Positions 44,888 to 52,370 of a DNA stretch of 64,000 nt are shown here, piece by piece; the stretch's first letter is position 1; each line of letters starts with the position of its first letter. The notes under the pieces are model-generated. The model had not been told where the DNA came from and searched no databases. It saw only the letters and a program-made list of their open reading frames with translations. This stretch comes from Endozoicomonas sp. 4G. GTDB taxonomy: Bacteria > Pseudomonadota > Gammaproteobacteria > Pseudomonadales > Endozoicomonadaceae. Both the position numbers and the translations under genes were made by a program. Location: positions 5,810,001 through 5,874,000 of the forward strand of contig NZ_CP082909.1 of the NCBI RefSeq assembly GCF_023822025.1, read 5' to 3'.

Positions 44888-47233
44888 ATGGTCACAAATA
44901 GAAAAAAACCGTCCCGGGGCAAACCGTCGCCGAGACGTAAAAAAAGAGCCCGAAAGACAGGGGTGTTCAGGCGCTGGTTGCCGGTTCTGGTAAAGCTGGG
45001 AATCGTCGGTCTGATTTTACTTGCCGCCTACTCGGTTTATCTGGACGCGGTTGTCACTCAAAAGTTTGAAGGCAAGAAATGGGCGATTCCTGCCCAGGTT
45101 TATGCTCGTCCGCTGGAACTCTACCAGGGGCAGCTGCTCAACCCGGATGAGCTTCAGGCTCAACTTCGCCGTCAGGGTTATCAGGCTGTCAGAGAGGTCA
45201 AACGCCCCGGCACCTTTGCCCGCTCGGGGAATCGCTTCACTATTTACAGCCGGGGTTTTCATTTTCCCGATGGCGCCGAACCTTCCCGTTATGCCAGTGT
45301 TGTCTTTTCTGGCAACGAAGTGGTCAGTCTGAAAGGTAAGGGAGCCGAAGCGATTCCATTGCTGAGGTTGGACCCGCAACCGATTGGAGGCATTTATCCC
45401 TCAACCTATGAGGATCGCATTCTTATTCGTGAGTCTCAGGCACCAAAATATTTGACCAAGGCCCTGTTAGCGATAGAAGACAAGAACTTCTACGAGCACT
45501 GGGGAATATCACCGAGCGCCATAGCCAGGGCATTTCTGGTTAACCTGAGAGCGGGATCCGTCGTGCAGGGTGGGAGCACGCTGACTCAGCAGCTGGTAAA
45601 AAACTTTTATCTGAGCAATGACCGAACTCTTACCCGCAAAATAAATGAAGCGATTATGTCGGTGCTGCTGGACTTTCATTATTCCAAAGATGAAATTCTG
45701 GAAACTTACCTGAACGAAGTGTACCTGGGACAACATGGCCGACGGGCTATCCACGGCTTTGGTCTGGCCAGTCATTTCTATTTTGCCCAGCCTATCCAGG
45801 AATTGAGCCTTGCCCGCGTTGCCCTGTTGGTGGGGCTGGTGAAGGGTCCCTCGTATTACGATCCGAGACGTTTTCCTGAAAGAGCAAAAGAGCGCAGAAA
45901 CCTGGTGCTCGATGTGATGGCCGACGAAGGTGTTGTGCCTCGTTCTGAAGCAGAGCGATCGAAAAAACTACCACTGGGGGTGGTAACCCGGGAACAGCTC
46001 AATACCAGTGCTTATCCTGCGTACATTGATATGGTGAAGAAGCAGCTCAAAGAAGATTACGATGAGCGAGACCTCACCTCGGAAGGCCTGAGAATCTTCA
46101 CCAATATGGACCCCATTATCCAGCGTTTTGCCCAGGCCAGTATGACCGAAACGGTGGATCAGCTTGAGAAAGGCAACCCTGATCTGCAGGGTGCCATGGT
46201 GGTGACCTCCGCCCAGACCGGTGATCTTCTGGCGGTAGTAGGCGACAAAAATCCGGGTTATGTCGGTTTTAACCGGGCTCTGGATGCACGACGCCCCGTG
46301 GGTTCATTGTTAAAGCCAGCAATCTATCTGACAGCGCTGGAGCAACCTGCACGATACACCTTAACGACACCTGTCAAGGATTCTCCTATTCAGGTAGACG
46401 ACGGTCAGGGAGGACTTTGGGAGCCTGCCAATTACGATGGCAAGTCCAGAGGTATGGTGCCTTTGGCGGAGGCGCTGGCCAAGTCCTACAATCAGGCAGC
46501 CATTCAAACCGGCATGGCTTTGGGGCTGGATAATGTCCTGAAGACTATTGAGCGTTTGGGGATTGAAGAAAAACTGCCTCCCTATCCCGCCGTGATGTTA
46601 GGGGCAGCAACCCTTTCCCCTATGGATGTTGCAGCCATGTATCAAACCATCGCCAGCGGTGGTTTCAAAATGCCATTGCGGGCCATTGATGCGGTAGTGG
46701 ATGCCCGTGGTAAACCCTTGAAGCGTTACAGTCTTTCGGTTGAGAGAGCATTCGACTCAGCTCCCATGGAACTGTTGCGACATGCCATGGGTCAGGTCAT
46801 GAGAGAAGGTACCGGGCGTCGTGCTTACTGGAGTATCAGTCAGAGTATTCAGTTAGCAGGAAAGAGTGGTACCACCAATGACTTAAGGGACAGCTGGTTT
46901 GCTGGCTTTACTGGCAATTTGATGGCAGTGACCTGGCTGGGCAATGACGACAACAGCCCCACCAGCCTGACGGGCAGTAGTGGCGCCCTCAGAGTCTGGA
47001 CACGTTTTATGCAACAGGTGCCTATCAAATCGGTGCAGCCTTTGAACAGTGAACAGGTTGAGTATGTGTGGGCCAGACCAGCAGACAATGTGAGAACAGG
47101 GAAGCGTTGCGCGGGAGCGGTGCAAATTCCTTATATCAAGGGTTCAGAACCCGTTGACTATCAGGGATGTAGTGAAACCGTGAGTGAGCCCGCCAAAACG
47201 TTGTTTGATTCTATAAAGTCATGGTTTGAATAA
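44888..47233 (+). CDS. mrcB: Bifunctional penicillin-binding protein 1B
   Basis: PBP1b polymerises and crosslinks peptidoglycan at the inner membrane. The 781-residue protein has a basic cytoplasmic tail, one helix (about 31-50), a UB2H-like domain (about 75-150), a GT51 glycosyltransferase with E197 in AIEDKNFYEHWG and GGSTLTQQLVKNFYLS, and a transpeptidase with S473-K476, S533-Y-N535 and K659-S-G. It is followed by a TPR lipoprotein gene like that of Pseudomonas LpoP. A TATAAT lies only eight bases before the ATG with no Shine-Dalgarno, so the transcript may be leaderless or start elsewhere. Confidence 0.95.
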   Translation: MVTNRKKPSRGKPSPRRKKRARKTGVFRRWLPVLVKLGIVGLILLAAYSVYLDAVVTQKFEGKKWAIPAQVYARPLELYQGQLLNPDELQAQLRRQGYQAVREVKRPGTFARSGNRFTIYSRGFHFPDGAEPSRYASVVFSGNEVVSLKGKGAEAIPLLRLDPQPIGGIYPSTYEDRILIRESQAPKYLTKALLAIEDKNFYEHWGISPSAIARAFLVNLRAGSVVQGGSTLTQQLVKNFYLSNDRTLTRKINEAIMSVLLDFHYSKDEILETYLNEVYLGQHGRRAIHGFGLASHFYFAQPIQELSLARVALLVGLVKGPSYYDPRRFPERAKERRNLVLDVMADEGVVPRSEAERSKKLPLGVVTREQLNTSAYPAYIDMVKKQLKEDYDERDLTSEGLRIFTNMDPIIQRFAQASMTETVDQLEKGNPDLQGAMVVTSAQTGDLLAVVGDKNPGYVGFNRALDARRPVGSLLKPAIYLTALEQPARYTLTTPVKDSPIQVDDGQGGLWEPANYDGKSRGMVPLAEALAKSYNQAAIQTGMALGLDNVLKTIERLGIEEKLPPYPAVMLGAATLSPMDVAAMYQTIASGGFKMPLRAIDAVVDARGKPLKRYSLSVERAFDSAPMELLRHAMGQVMREGTGRRAYWSISQSIQLAGKSGTTNDLRDSWFAGFTGNLMAVTWLGNDDNSPTSLTGSSGALRVWTRFMQQVPIKSVQPLNSEQVEYVWARPADNVRTGKRCAGAVQIPYIKGSEPVDYQGCSETVSEPAKTLFDSIKSWFE

Positions 47234-47256
47234 AGGTCCATAGCGTAAAAAAGAGC

Positions 47257-47652
47257 GTGAAAAAGAACGTGAAAAAAGTGAAACGATTAATCCCCCTGAT
47301 TTTTGCAGTCCTTATAACAGGGTGTTCCAGCATAAGCCATGTGACGTATATGCCGACCTCCATTTCAGAAACCGCTTCCCCTTACGCAAGCCGAACGGAT
47401 GCGGTCGGTACTTTGTTGGATCAGGCATGGAATGCCATGGCAGAAAACGACCTGAACAGCGCTGCAAGCGCTCTGTCCAGAGCCATGAGAATCAGTCCAA
47501 CCGATTCGTCTGTTTATTACCTGATGGCACAACTCAGGAAAGCGCAGGGACAGTATGACCAGGCCCGCGAGCTGGCAGACAGGGCTCTGAGCCTGGGTCC
47601 TGATCATGGACTGGAGCGACAGATTAGACGCTTTTTGACTTCACTCAGTTAA
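47257..47652 (+). CDS. TPR lipoprotein, LpoP-like candidate activator of PBP1b
   Basis: The 131-residue protein has a lipoprotein signal with lipobox LITGC and one or two TPR units (ALSRAMRISPTDSSVYYLMAQLRKAQGQYDQARELADRALSLGP). In Pseudomonas a TPR lipoprotein encoded next to PBP1b, LpoP, activates it and replaces LpoB. The position 23 bases after mrcB makes the same role likely here, by inference. The start is one of three nearby GTG codons (47257, 47269, 47278). A decayed copy of the 3' end lies at 48588-48715. Confidence 0.75.
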   Translation: MKKNVKKVKRLIPLIFAVLITGCSSISHVTYMPTSISETASPYASRTDAVGTLLDQAWNAMAENDLNSAASALSRAMRISPTDSSVYYLMAQLRKAQGQYDQARELADRALSLGPDHGLERQIRRFLTSLS

Positions 47653-47735
47653 ACAGCCTCAGGCGTATTCTGTTTTTTATTAAATTTCACTGTAGCTTTG
47701 CGGAGGTTAGGGTGTTAGTCAGCATTGGTTGAGGG

Positions 47736-47757
47736 CTATATATAGAGCTATACTCGG
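47736..47757. promoter_or_regulatory. Palindromic operator candidate for the toxin-antitoxin pair
   Basis: CTATATATAG (47736-47745) is a perfect ten-base palindrome about 40 bases before the antitoxin start, and GAGCTATACTC follows it directly. Antitoxins of this class usually repress their own promoter at such sites. Confidence 0.4.
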
Positions 47758-47786
47758 CTCATAATTTGATTTAATGGAGATTTGCC

Positions 47787-48101
47787 ATGCTGCAAAGAGT
47801 TTTGTGTGGTTACACCACCCCCATCAGTAAATTCAAGTCAAACCCCAGTGCTGCAATAAGTGAGGCGCAAGGTGATGCTATTGCTGTCTCCTCAAACAAT
47901 GAAATACAGTTCTATGCTGTTCCGGCAGAGATGTTTGAGGAAATGATTGCTTTTTGTGAGTATGCTCAGCGTGGCACCACTGAGCTGAAAAGCATACCTG
48001 CCCATTTTACTGGTGAAGGTCTTGATATGGATAAGGTTTCAGATGAAATGGCTACCAAAATAAAAAAAGGTGATGCCGGAGAGTTCGAAGAATGGCAGTG
48101 A
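47787..48101 (+). CDS. yafN: Phd/YefM-type antitoxin, YafN-like
   Basis: The 104-residue protein has the Phd/YefM fold start (RVLCGYTTPISKFKSNPSAAISEAQGDAIAVSSNNEIQFYAVPAEMFEEMI) and a C-terminal tail like that of YafN that should wrap the toxin. GGAGA lies upstream of the ATG. It precedes a YafO-like toxin gene by 62 bases. The ATG of a 19-residue frame overlaps its stop (48092-48151); this may be noise or the start of a lost earlier toxin. Confidence 0.85.
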   Translation: MLQRVLCGYTTPISKFKSNPSAAISEAQGDAIAVSSNNEIQFYAVPAEMFEEMIAFCEYAQRGTTELKSIPAHFTGEGLDMDKVSDEMATKIKKGDAGEFEEWQ

Positions 48102-48163
48102 AAAAATGTTCATATTCCACCAAAGAAAGAGTAAGGCAAATCAAAAAATAAGAGGTAGATTAA

Positions 48164-48568
48164 GTGGTCAGAATCTTTACGCACAAAGACCTTAAAGATT
48201 CACTGGGCGAACAGAAAACCTCTTCTCTGGTCTATGACTTCAGAGCCTACAAAGAAGGAAAAGGATTACCTGTTACCTTTGGTCGGGATGCTCCTTACAA
48301 CTTCACACACCATCGTTCTTGTCTTGAATTACAGCATATCCACTTCAAAGAGAGCGGGTTTCCTTTGAGACTGATTCAGTTTCGTCGGAAAAGTGGTTAT
48401 GTACTGGTTTACAGCCCGGGTTTCTTCAGCTCCAGCAACTACTTACTGATTGCCATCATTAAGCATTGGGACTTTAAACACCCTCACAAGGTAGAAGGAA
48501 CCGACAGAGATATCGGTCTTATGCAGGGGCTTGAAAGGATCGCTGAAAGCTTTCGTGAGAAATTCTAA
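48164..48568 (+). CDS. yafO: YafO-family mRNA interferase toxin
   Basis: YafO cuts mRNA at the ribosome. The 134-residue protein has the family pattern FRAYKEGKGLPVTFGRDAPYNF, LQHIHF and YLLIAIIKHWDF, ending in a short basic helix (ERIAESFREKF). The GTG start has AGAGGT before it. It is paired with the YafN-like gene upstream. The cassette lies between the LpoP-like gene and a remnant of the same gene, so it was probably inserted there. Confidence 0.85.
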   Translation: MVRIFTHKDLKDSLGEQKTSSLVYDFRAYKEGKGLPVTFGRDAPYNFTHHRSCLELQHIHFKESGFPLRLIQFRRKSGYVLVYSPGFFSSSNYLLIAIIKHWDFKHPHKVEGTDRDIGLMQGLERIAESFREKF

Positions 48569-48587
48569 CAGATCCTTGGTAAATACC

Positions 48588-48715
48588 AGGAAAGAACAGG
48601 GGCAGTACAGTACGGTCAGACCCGTGAGTTGGCGGGCAGGGCTCTGAGTCTGGGTCTGGGGCCGGCATCAGGCCTTAGACGACAGATTCAGAGCTTTCTG
48701 GGTGGGCTTGGATAA
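48588..48715 (+). pseudogene. Decayed duplicate of the 3' end of the LpoP-like gene
   Basis: The DNA from CCAGGAAAG to the TAA at 48713-48715 aligns with 47534-47652 of the LpoP-like gene, with small insertions. It reads QTRELAGRALSLG and RRQIQSFLGGLG where the intact gene has QARELADRALSLG and RQIRRFLTSLS. No start is present. It marks a duplication or an insertion scar around the toxin-antitoxin cassette. Confidence 0.75.
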
Positions 48716-48716
48716 T

Positions 48717-50666
48717 TTACTGACTCACTTCAGGCCATTCAGCTTCCTGAACATCAAAGCGGGTGATAACTGCACCGTGATCGGACGGGTGCAATACGGG
48801 GTGGCCGTTTGACATAAGGCAATAACTGTCAGATGGGGTAAGCTGGTCACCTTTGTACAAAATAAAATCGATACGGCCCTGTGCAGGGTTACCTTTGAAA
48901 TAAGGCGTCCAGGTTTTACAGGTGTTGACGACAGAGTCAGGCTTTACTTCCCGGTAGCTGTCTATAAAGCCATGGTCTTCAGCGGCCAGCAAGGTCGGCC
49001 AGCTCATCGCCCCGCGATCGTAATAATTAGTCTCTTCAGTAAAGTCCAGGTGTGAGAAGGTATTTAGATCACCACCGATGATGACAGGTCGATACTGGTT
49101 ATCCGTTTCTTTCAAAGCCTTGGTCATGTAGGTGGATAGTGTAGCGGCTCTGCCCTGATCCAATTCTATCAGTCTTTCATTAGTGTAACTGGGATCTGCG
49201 GTTGAATTGACAATATCGGAACTGGAGGTGAGCCAAACCGAATAAACATCCATTTCACGATTCTCAGGCATCGCCAGTCTGACACCACAAAGACCACTGT
49301 CGCATTGCACCAGATCAGAAATAATCGGGTAGCGGCTTAATACCGCCAGATTATTGTTCGAAGCAGCTGTCTTGATATAAAACCCCAGGCGCTGGGCCAG
49401 TGCCTCCTGATAGCCGTAGGATTCTTGCATCAACAGAACATCTACATTTTCGTTGATGACTTGTTCATAGATATATTCCTGACCCAGCTCAGGGCTGGCT
49501 TGTGAGCCTGCGTGCCAGATGTTATATGCCATAACGGTAATGTGTTCTGGCAGTATGGAACTGTCTCTCTCCTGTGCTGTAGAAAAGTGCCAGACGGGCC
49601 CCTGAAGGGTTGATGTGCCATCGAAAACGTTTACTCGCCAGAAGTAATCCTGTCCAGGCTGCAAACTGCCGATATTGATGCTGTTTTCTGCTGTTGAGAA
49701 CTCGTTGATAACCTGCTTAAAGTCTTTATCCGCAGCTATTTCTATCCTGTAAAAGCTATTGTTGTTTTTGAATTCATCCCCGTGTTGCCACTTTAAAGTC
49801 AGGCTATCAAATGGAACATTCTTGATCTGATGTGAAGGAGATGGGCTATAGGCAGGTAGAGTCTTCTGGTTTTCCAAGTTCTGGTATTGGGATAGCTGGG
49901 CGATGTAAGGCTCTGTTAAAACACCCGAATAGATTCTGATATCGTCAATAAAGAAATTAGCTGACTGCAGAGGTTGGTGGTCTGCGACTAATCCTGCACC
50001 AAAACTCAGTTGATTGCTGGCCAGATTAATAGACTGCCCTTCCGCTACCTTCTCTCCGTTAATATAAACAGCTGAGCCTTCATGATTATTGGTCAGGCTA
50101 ATACTCAGCCAGGTCTCTTTTGGTGGTTTAATGCCACCCAGAAGCTTGACGGGCTGATCATTGTTGGGGGTTGATGAACCAAACCATTTGCGCCAGAGCT
50201 CCAGTTCGCCTTCGGGATTGAGAACAAGGACAGGCTCTCTGGATCGCCCACCAAAGTGACCGCCGTCAACAATGCTGCTGTAAGCTTCGGGCTGTTCTTC
50301 CTCCAGTTTGATTCGGAATGATAGGGTTCGATACTCAGAAAGATTGATGTCACTGATCAGAATGCTTTCGTCGTTCGATAACTTGTGGATGGCATTACTG
50401 TTTTCGAAATGAGTGTTATTGCTGTTCAGTGTGACAGTTGCCGGGTATTTATTACCAACATTTTCGGGGTTCAGTTTTGGCCCCGTAGGATCATTGTCAA
50501 AATCCATTGATACCAGCAAGCTGGCATTACCAACATCTTCAGCTGAAATCGAACTCACTTGCTTATCAGATTGGGAAGAAAGGTCGGATGAACTGTTATC
50601 GTCACACCCTGCCAGTAAGCCGATGACTAACAACAGTGAGATACCAGATCTTGAACGTACTCGCAT
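48717..50666 (-). CDS. Lipoprotein with LamG-like, fibronectin-like and EEP nuclease/phosphatase domains
   Basis: The 649-residue protein has a lipobox signal (LLVIGLLAGC), a Ser-rich linker, a concanavalin/LamG-like fold (about 70-245, ending FFIDDIRIYSG), a fibronectin-III-like part (about 270-365, ending YFWRVNVFDGTSTLQGPVWHFST) and an endonuclease/exonuclease/phosphatase domain (about 375-640). In the last, MAYNIWHAG, LLMQESYG, IIGGDLNTFSH, RIDFILYKG and HPSDHGAVITRF give the usual catalytic N/E/D/N/D/H set. It could be a surface nuclease or a phosphoesterase; the substrate cannot be read from sequence. It is transcribed alone. Confidence 0.82.
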   Translation of the reverse strand: MRVRSRSGISLLLVIGLLAGCDDNSSSDLSSQSDKQVSSISAEDVGNASLLVSMDFDNDPTGPKLNPENVGNKYPATVTLNSNNTHFENSNAIHKLSNDESILISDINLSEYRTLSFRIKLEEEQPEAYSSIVDGGHFGGRSREPVLVLNPEGELELWRKWFGSSTPNNDQPVKLLGGIKPPKETWLSISLTNNHEGSAVYINGEKVAEGQSINLASNQLSFGAGLVADHQPLQSANFFIDDIRIYSGVLTEPYIAQLSQYQNLENQKTLPAYSPSPSHQIKNVPFDSLTLKWQHGDEFKNNNSFYRIEIAADKDFKQVINEFSTAENSINIGSLQPGQDYFWRVNVFDGTSTLQGPVWHFSTAQERDSSILPEHITVMAYNIWHAGSQASPELGQEYIYEQVINENVDVLLMQESYGYQEALAQRLGFYIKTAASNNNLAVLSRYPIISDLVQCDSGLCGVRLAMPENREMDVYSVWLTSSSDIVNSTADPSYTNERLIELDQGRAATLSTYMTKALKETDNQYRPVIIGGDLNTFSHLDFTEETNYYDRGAMSWPTLLAAEDHGFIDSYREVKPDSVVNTCKTWTPYFKGNPAQGRIDFILYKGDQLTPSDSYCLMSNGHPVLHPSDHGAVITRFDVQEAEWPEVSQ

Positions 50667-50927
50667 AAATTACCTGTTCTTATTGAGATTAATCGATGAA
50701 AAATTATGGAGGTGGTTAGAAGACGGCAAAATAATAGTGCCTTCCTGTTTCATTAAGATGTCGTATTTATTTCAAAATATGACAGACCTTAACAGGTAGG
50801 TACCTGAACAAGACTTAAGCGGGTAGTTACTGCATCTTGTACGGAGTTCACCAGACTGGAAAGCACGGATAATCCCAGTCTTGTCATTGGGATACAATGA
50901 TGAAAATTGAACTTCATGAGGCGCATC

Positions 50928-51239
50928 ATGAGCACAGAAGTCAGAGAGCTATTAACAGCTCTGGAAGCCGAGTTAAAAAGACTGGAGTGCTGGCAGACTA
51001 TACCTCCTTCACCGCAGGCACTGGCCAGTACCACTCCTTTTTGCATGGATACCATGGGTTTCACCCAGTGGCTGCAATGGCTATTTATTCCCCGGGTTCA
51101 TGCGATTCTTGATCAGGGGGCTGACCTGCCAAAAGGTGCGAACATTAAGCCTTATGCTGAAGAAGCACTGATGGTTGAGAAAATAGAAGCCACTCAGCTG
51201 TTGGTGCTGGTGGAGCGTTTTGATCAATTGATGAATTGA
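50928..51239 (+). CDS. YqcC family protein
   Basis: The 103-residue protein fits YqcC (DUF446): LLTALEAELKRLECWQTIPPSPQALASTTPFCMDTMGFTQWLQWLFIPRVHAIL. I start it at the ATG at 50928, which has GAGG seven bases upstream. In E. coli yqcC lies next to truC and its role is unclear. It stands alone here. The 50667-50906 gap upstream is A+T-rich and shows no feature beyond ordinary promoter-like sequence. Confidence 0.85.
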   Translation: MSTEVRELLTALEAELKRLECWQTIPPSPQALASTTPFCMDTMGFTQWLQWLFIPRVHAILDQGADLPKGANIKPYAEEALMVEKIEATQLLVLVERFDQLMN

Positions 51240-51354
51240 TTGCGATTACCGCTTTTAATCGGTCTGGCTATTGAGCCCCAGAATAAGCAAATCAAATGCC
51301 GGGTATTAGCAAATTAAATTAAATTGCTAAAGAAATTAACTTTAAAAATGATTT

Positions 51355-51370
51355 GATAATCATTATCATT
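51355..51370. promoter_or_regulatory. Fur box
   Basis: GATAATCATTATCATT matches the core of the Fur consensus GATAATGATAATCATTATC (14 of 19 in the best full alignment). It lies 32 bases before the binding-protein start, so iron repression of this gene and the TonB receptor after it is likely. Confidence 0.8.
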
Positions 51371-51401
51371 CGTGTTCTTGATTTTACAGGTAGAAAAGTT
51401 C

Positions 51402-52325
51402 ATGTCGGGACGGTTGCAACGTAGCTTCAGAAACTGGGTAGGTCTCCTGAGTTTTCTGGTATTGGGCAGCAGTGTGATTCCAGTTGCTGGTGCAAGTACA
51501 TCGTCGTCTGAAAAAATTGAGACGATTACAAAAGATAACCCCCGTCTGGTAGTACTGGATGCGGGTATTGTTGAAGTTTTGCAGGCTCTGGATCTGGACG
51601 GGCAGCTGCTGATGATTCCAGACGACCTCTCTTTTGAAGGCCAGTATCCGCAAGCGTATCGATACAAGTCAGCCATCAGCATTGAAAGCATTCTTACCAT
51701 GCATCCCGATGCCATCCTGGGAGGACACGTCACCCGGGACAAGACAATGATGGATCAATCGAAAACGGCAGGTCTGAGCACATTTCATATCGACAGAACG
51801 CTTTCTGCGTCAGAAAAAATCAGAAAAGTAGCTGAAATCTTTGGTGTCCCCGAAAGAGGACAAGCACTGATTGAAAGCCTTGATGCACAGTATGCAGAGG
51901 CAGAAAAAATAGCTGAACAAAGCTCCGGTGATGCTGTCGGTGTGATTCACATATCCAGTTCAGGTGCTGGTAACAGCGGTCAAACGGCCATCGCCGGACG
52001 GTATACGCCAGCCCATGAAGTCATCAATGCCGCAGGGGGTAAGAACCTGGCTGATCTCTCGGTATTTTATTCCTACAGCTCGGTGACCCAGGAGGGGCTG
52101 ATTGCCCTGGCGCCAGAGGCGGTGATCGTTTCTGACAAAGAGCTTGCTGCCCTGGGTGGCGAGCAGGGAATCTGGCAAAAAATCCCCGGCCTTATGGCAA
52201 CACCTGCCGGTAAAAATAAGCAACTGATCATTCTGCCACATAACGGCTTGAAGAATGGCAGTGTTGCCAGTGGTGAAGCGGTCATTGAGCTGGCTGGCAA
52301 ACTATCAGATATCCAGTCTTCTTAA
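51402..52325 (+). CDS. Periplasmic haem/siderophore-binding protein (HmuT-like)
   Basis: The 307-residue protein has a signal peptide (ending PVAGAS) and the two-lobed fold of cluster-A-II binding proteins: RLVVLDAGIVEVLQALDL, QYPQAYRYKSAISIESILTMHPDAILGG, TPAHEVINAAGGKNLADL, LIALAPEAVIVSD. It resembles HmuT haem binders more than FhuD. No permease or ATPase gene is adjacent, so the ABC partners must be elsewhere. The start at 51402 avoids an earlier GTG next to the Fur box. Confidence 0.83.
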   Translation: MSGRLQRSFRNWVGLLSFLVLGSSVIPVAGASTSSSEKIETITKDNPRLVVLDAGIVEVLQALDLDGQLLMIPDDLSFEGQYPQAYRYKSAISIESILTMHPDAILGGHVTRDKTMMDQSKTAGLSTFHIDRTLSASEKIRKVAEIFGVPERGQALIESLDAQYAEAEKIAEQSSGDAVGVIHISSSGAGNSGQTAIAGRYTPAHEVINAAGGKNLADLSVFYSYSSVTQEGLIALAPEAVIVSDKELAALGGEQGIWQKIPGLMATPAGKNKQLIILPHNGLKNGSVASGEAVIELAGKLSDIQSS

Positions 52326-52370
52326 CAAAACAAAAAAATGTTAATACAGCCTATTCAAGGAAAAAAGTTA

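Noticed and set aside
48092-48151. 19-residue frame between yafN and yafO as a third gene
   Set aside because: It is very short and overlaps the antitoxin stop, with no recognisable motif. It may be a relic but cannot be supported as a gene.
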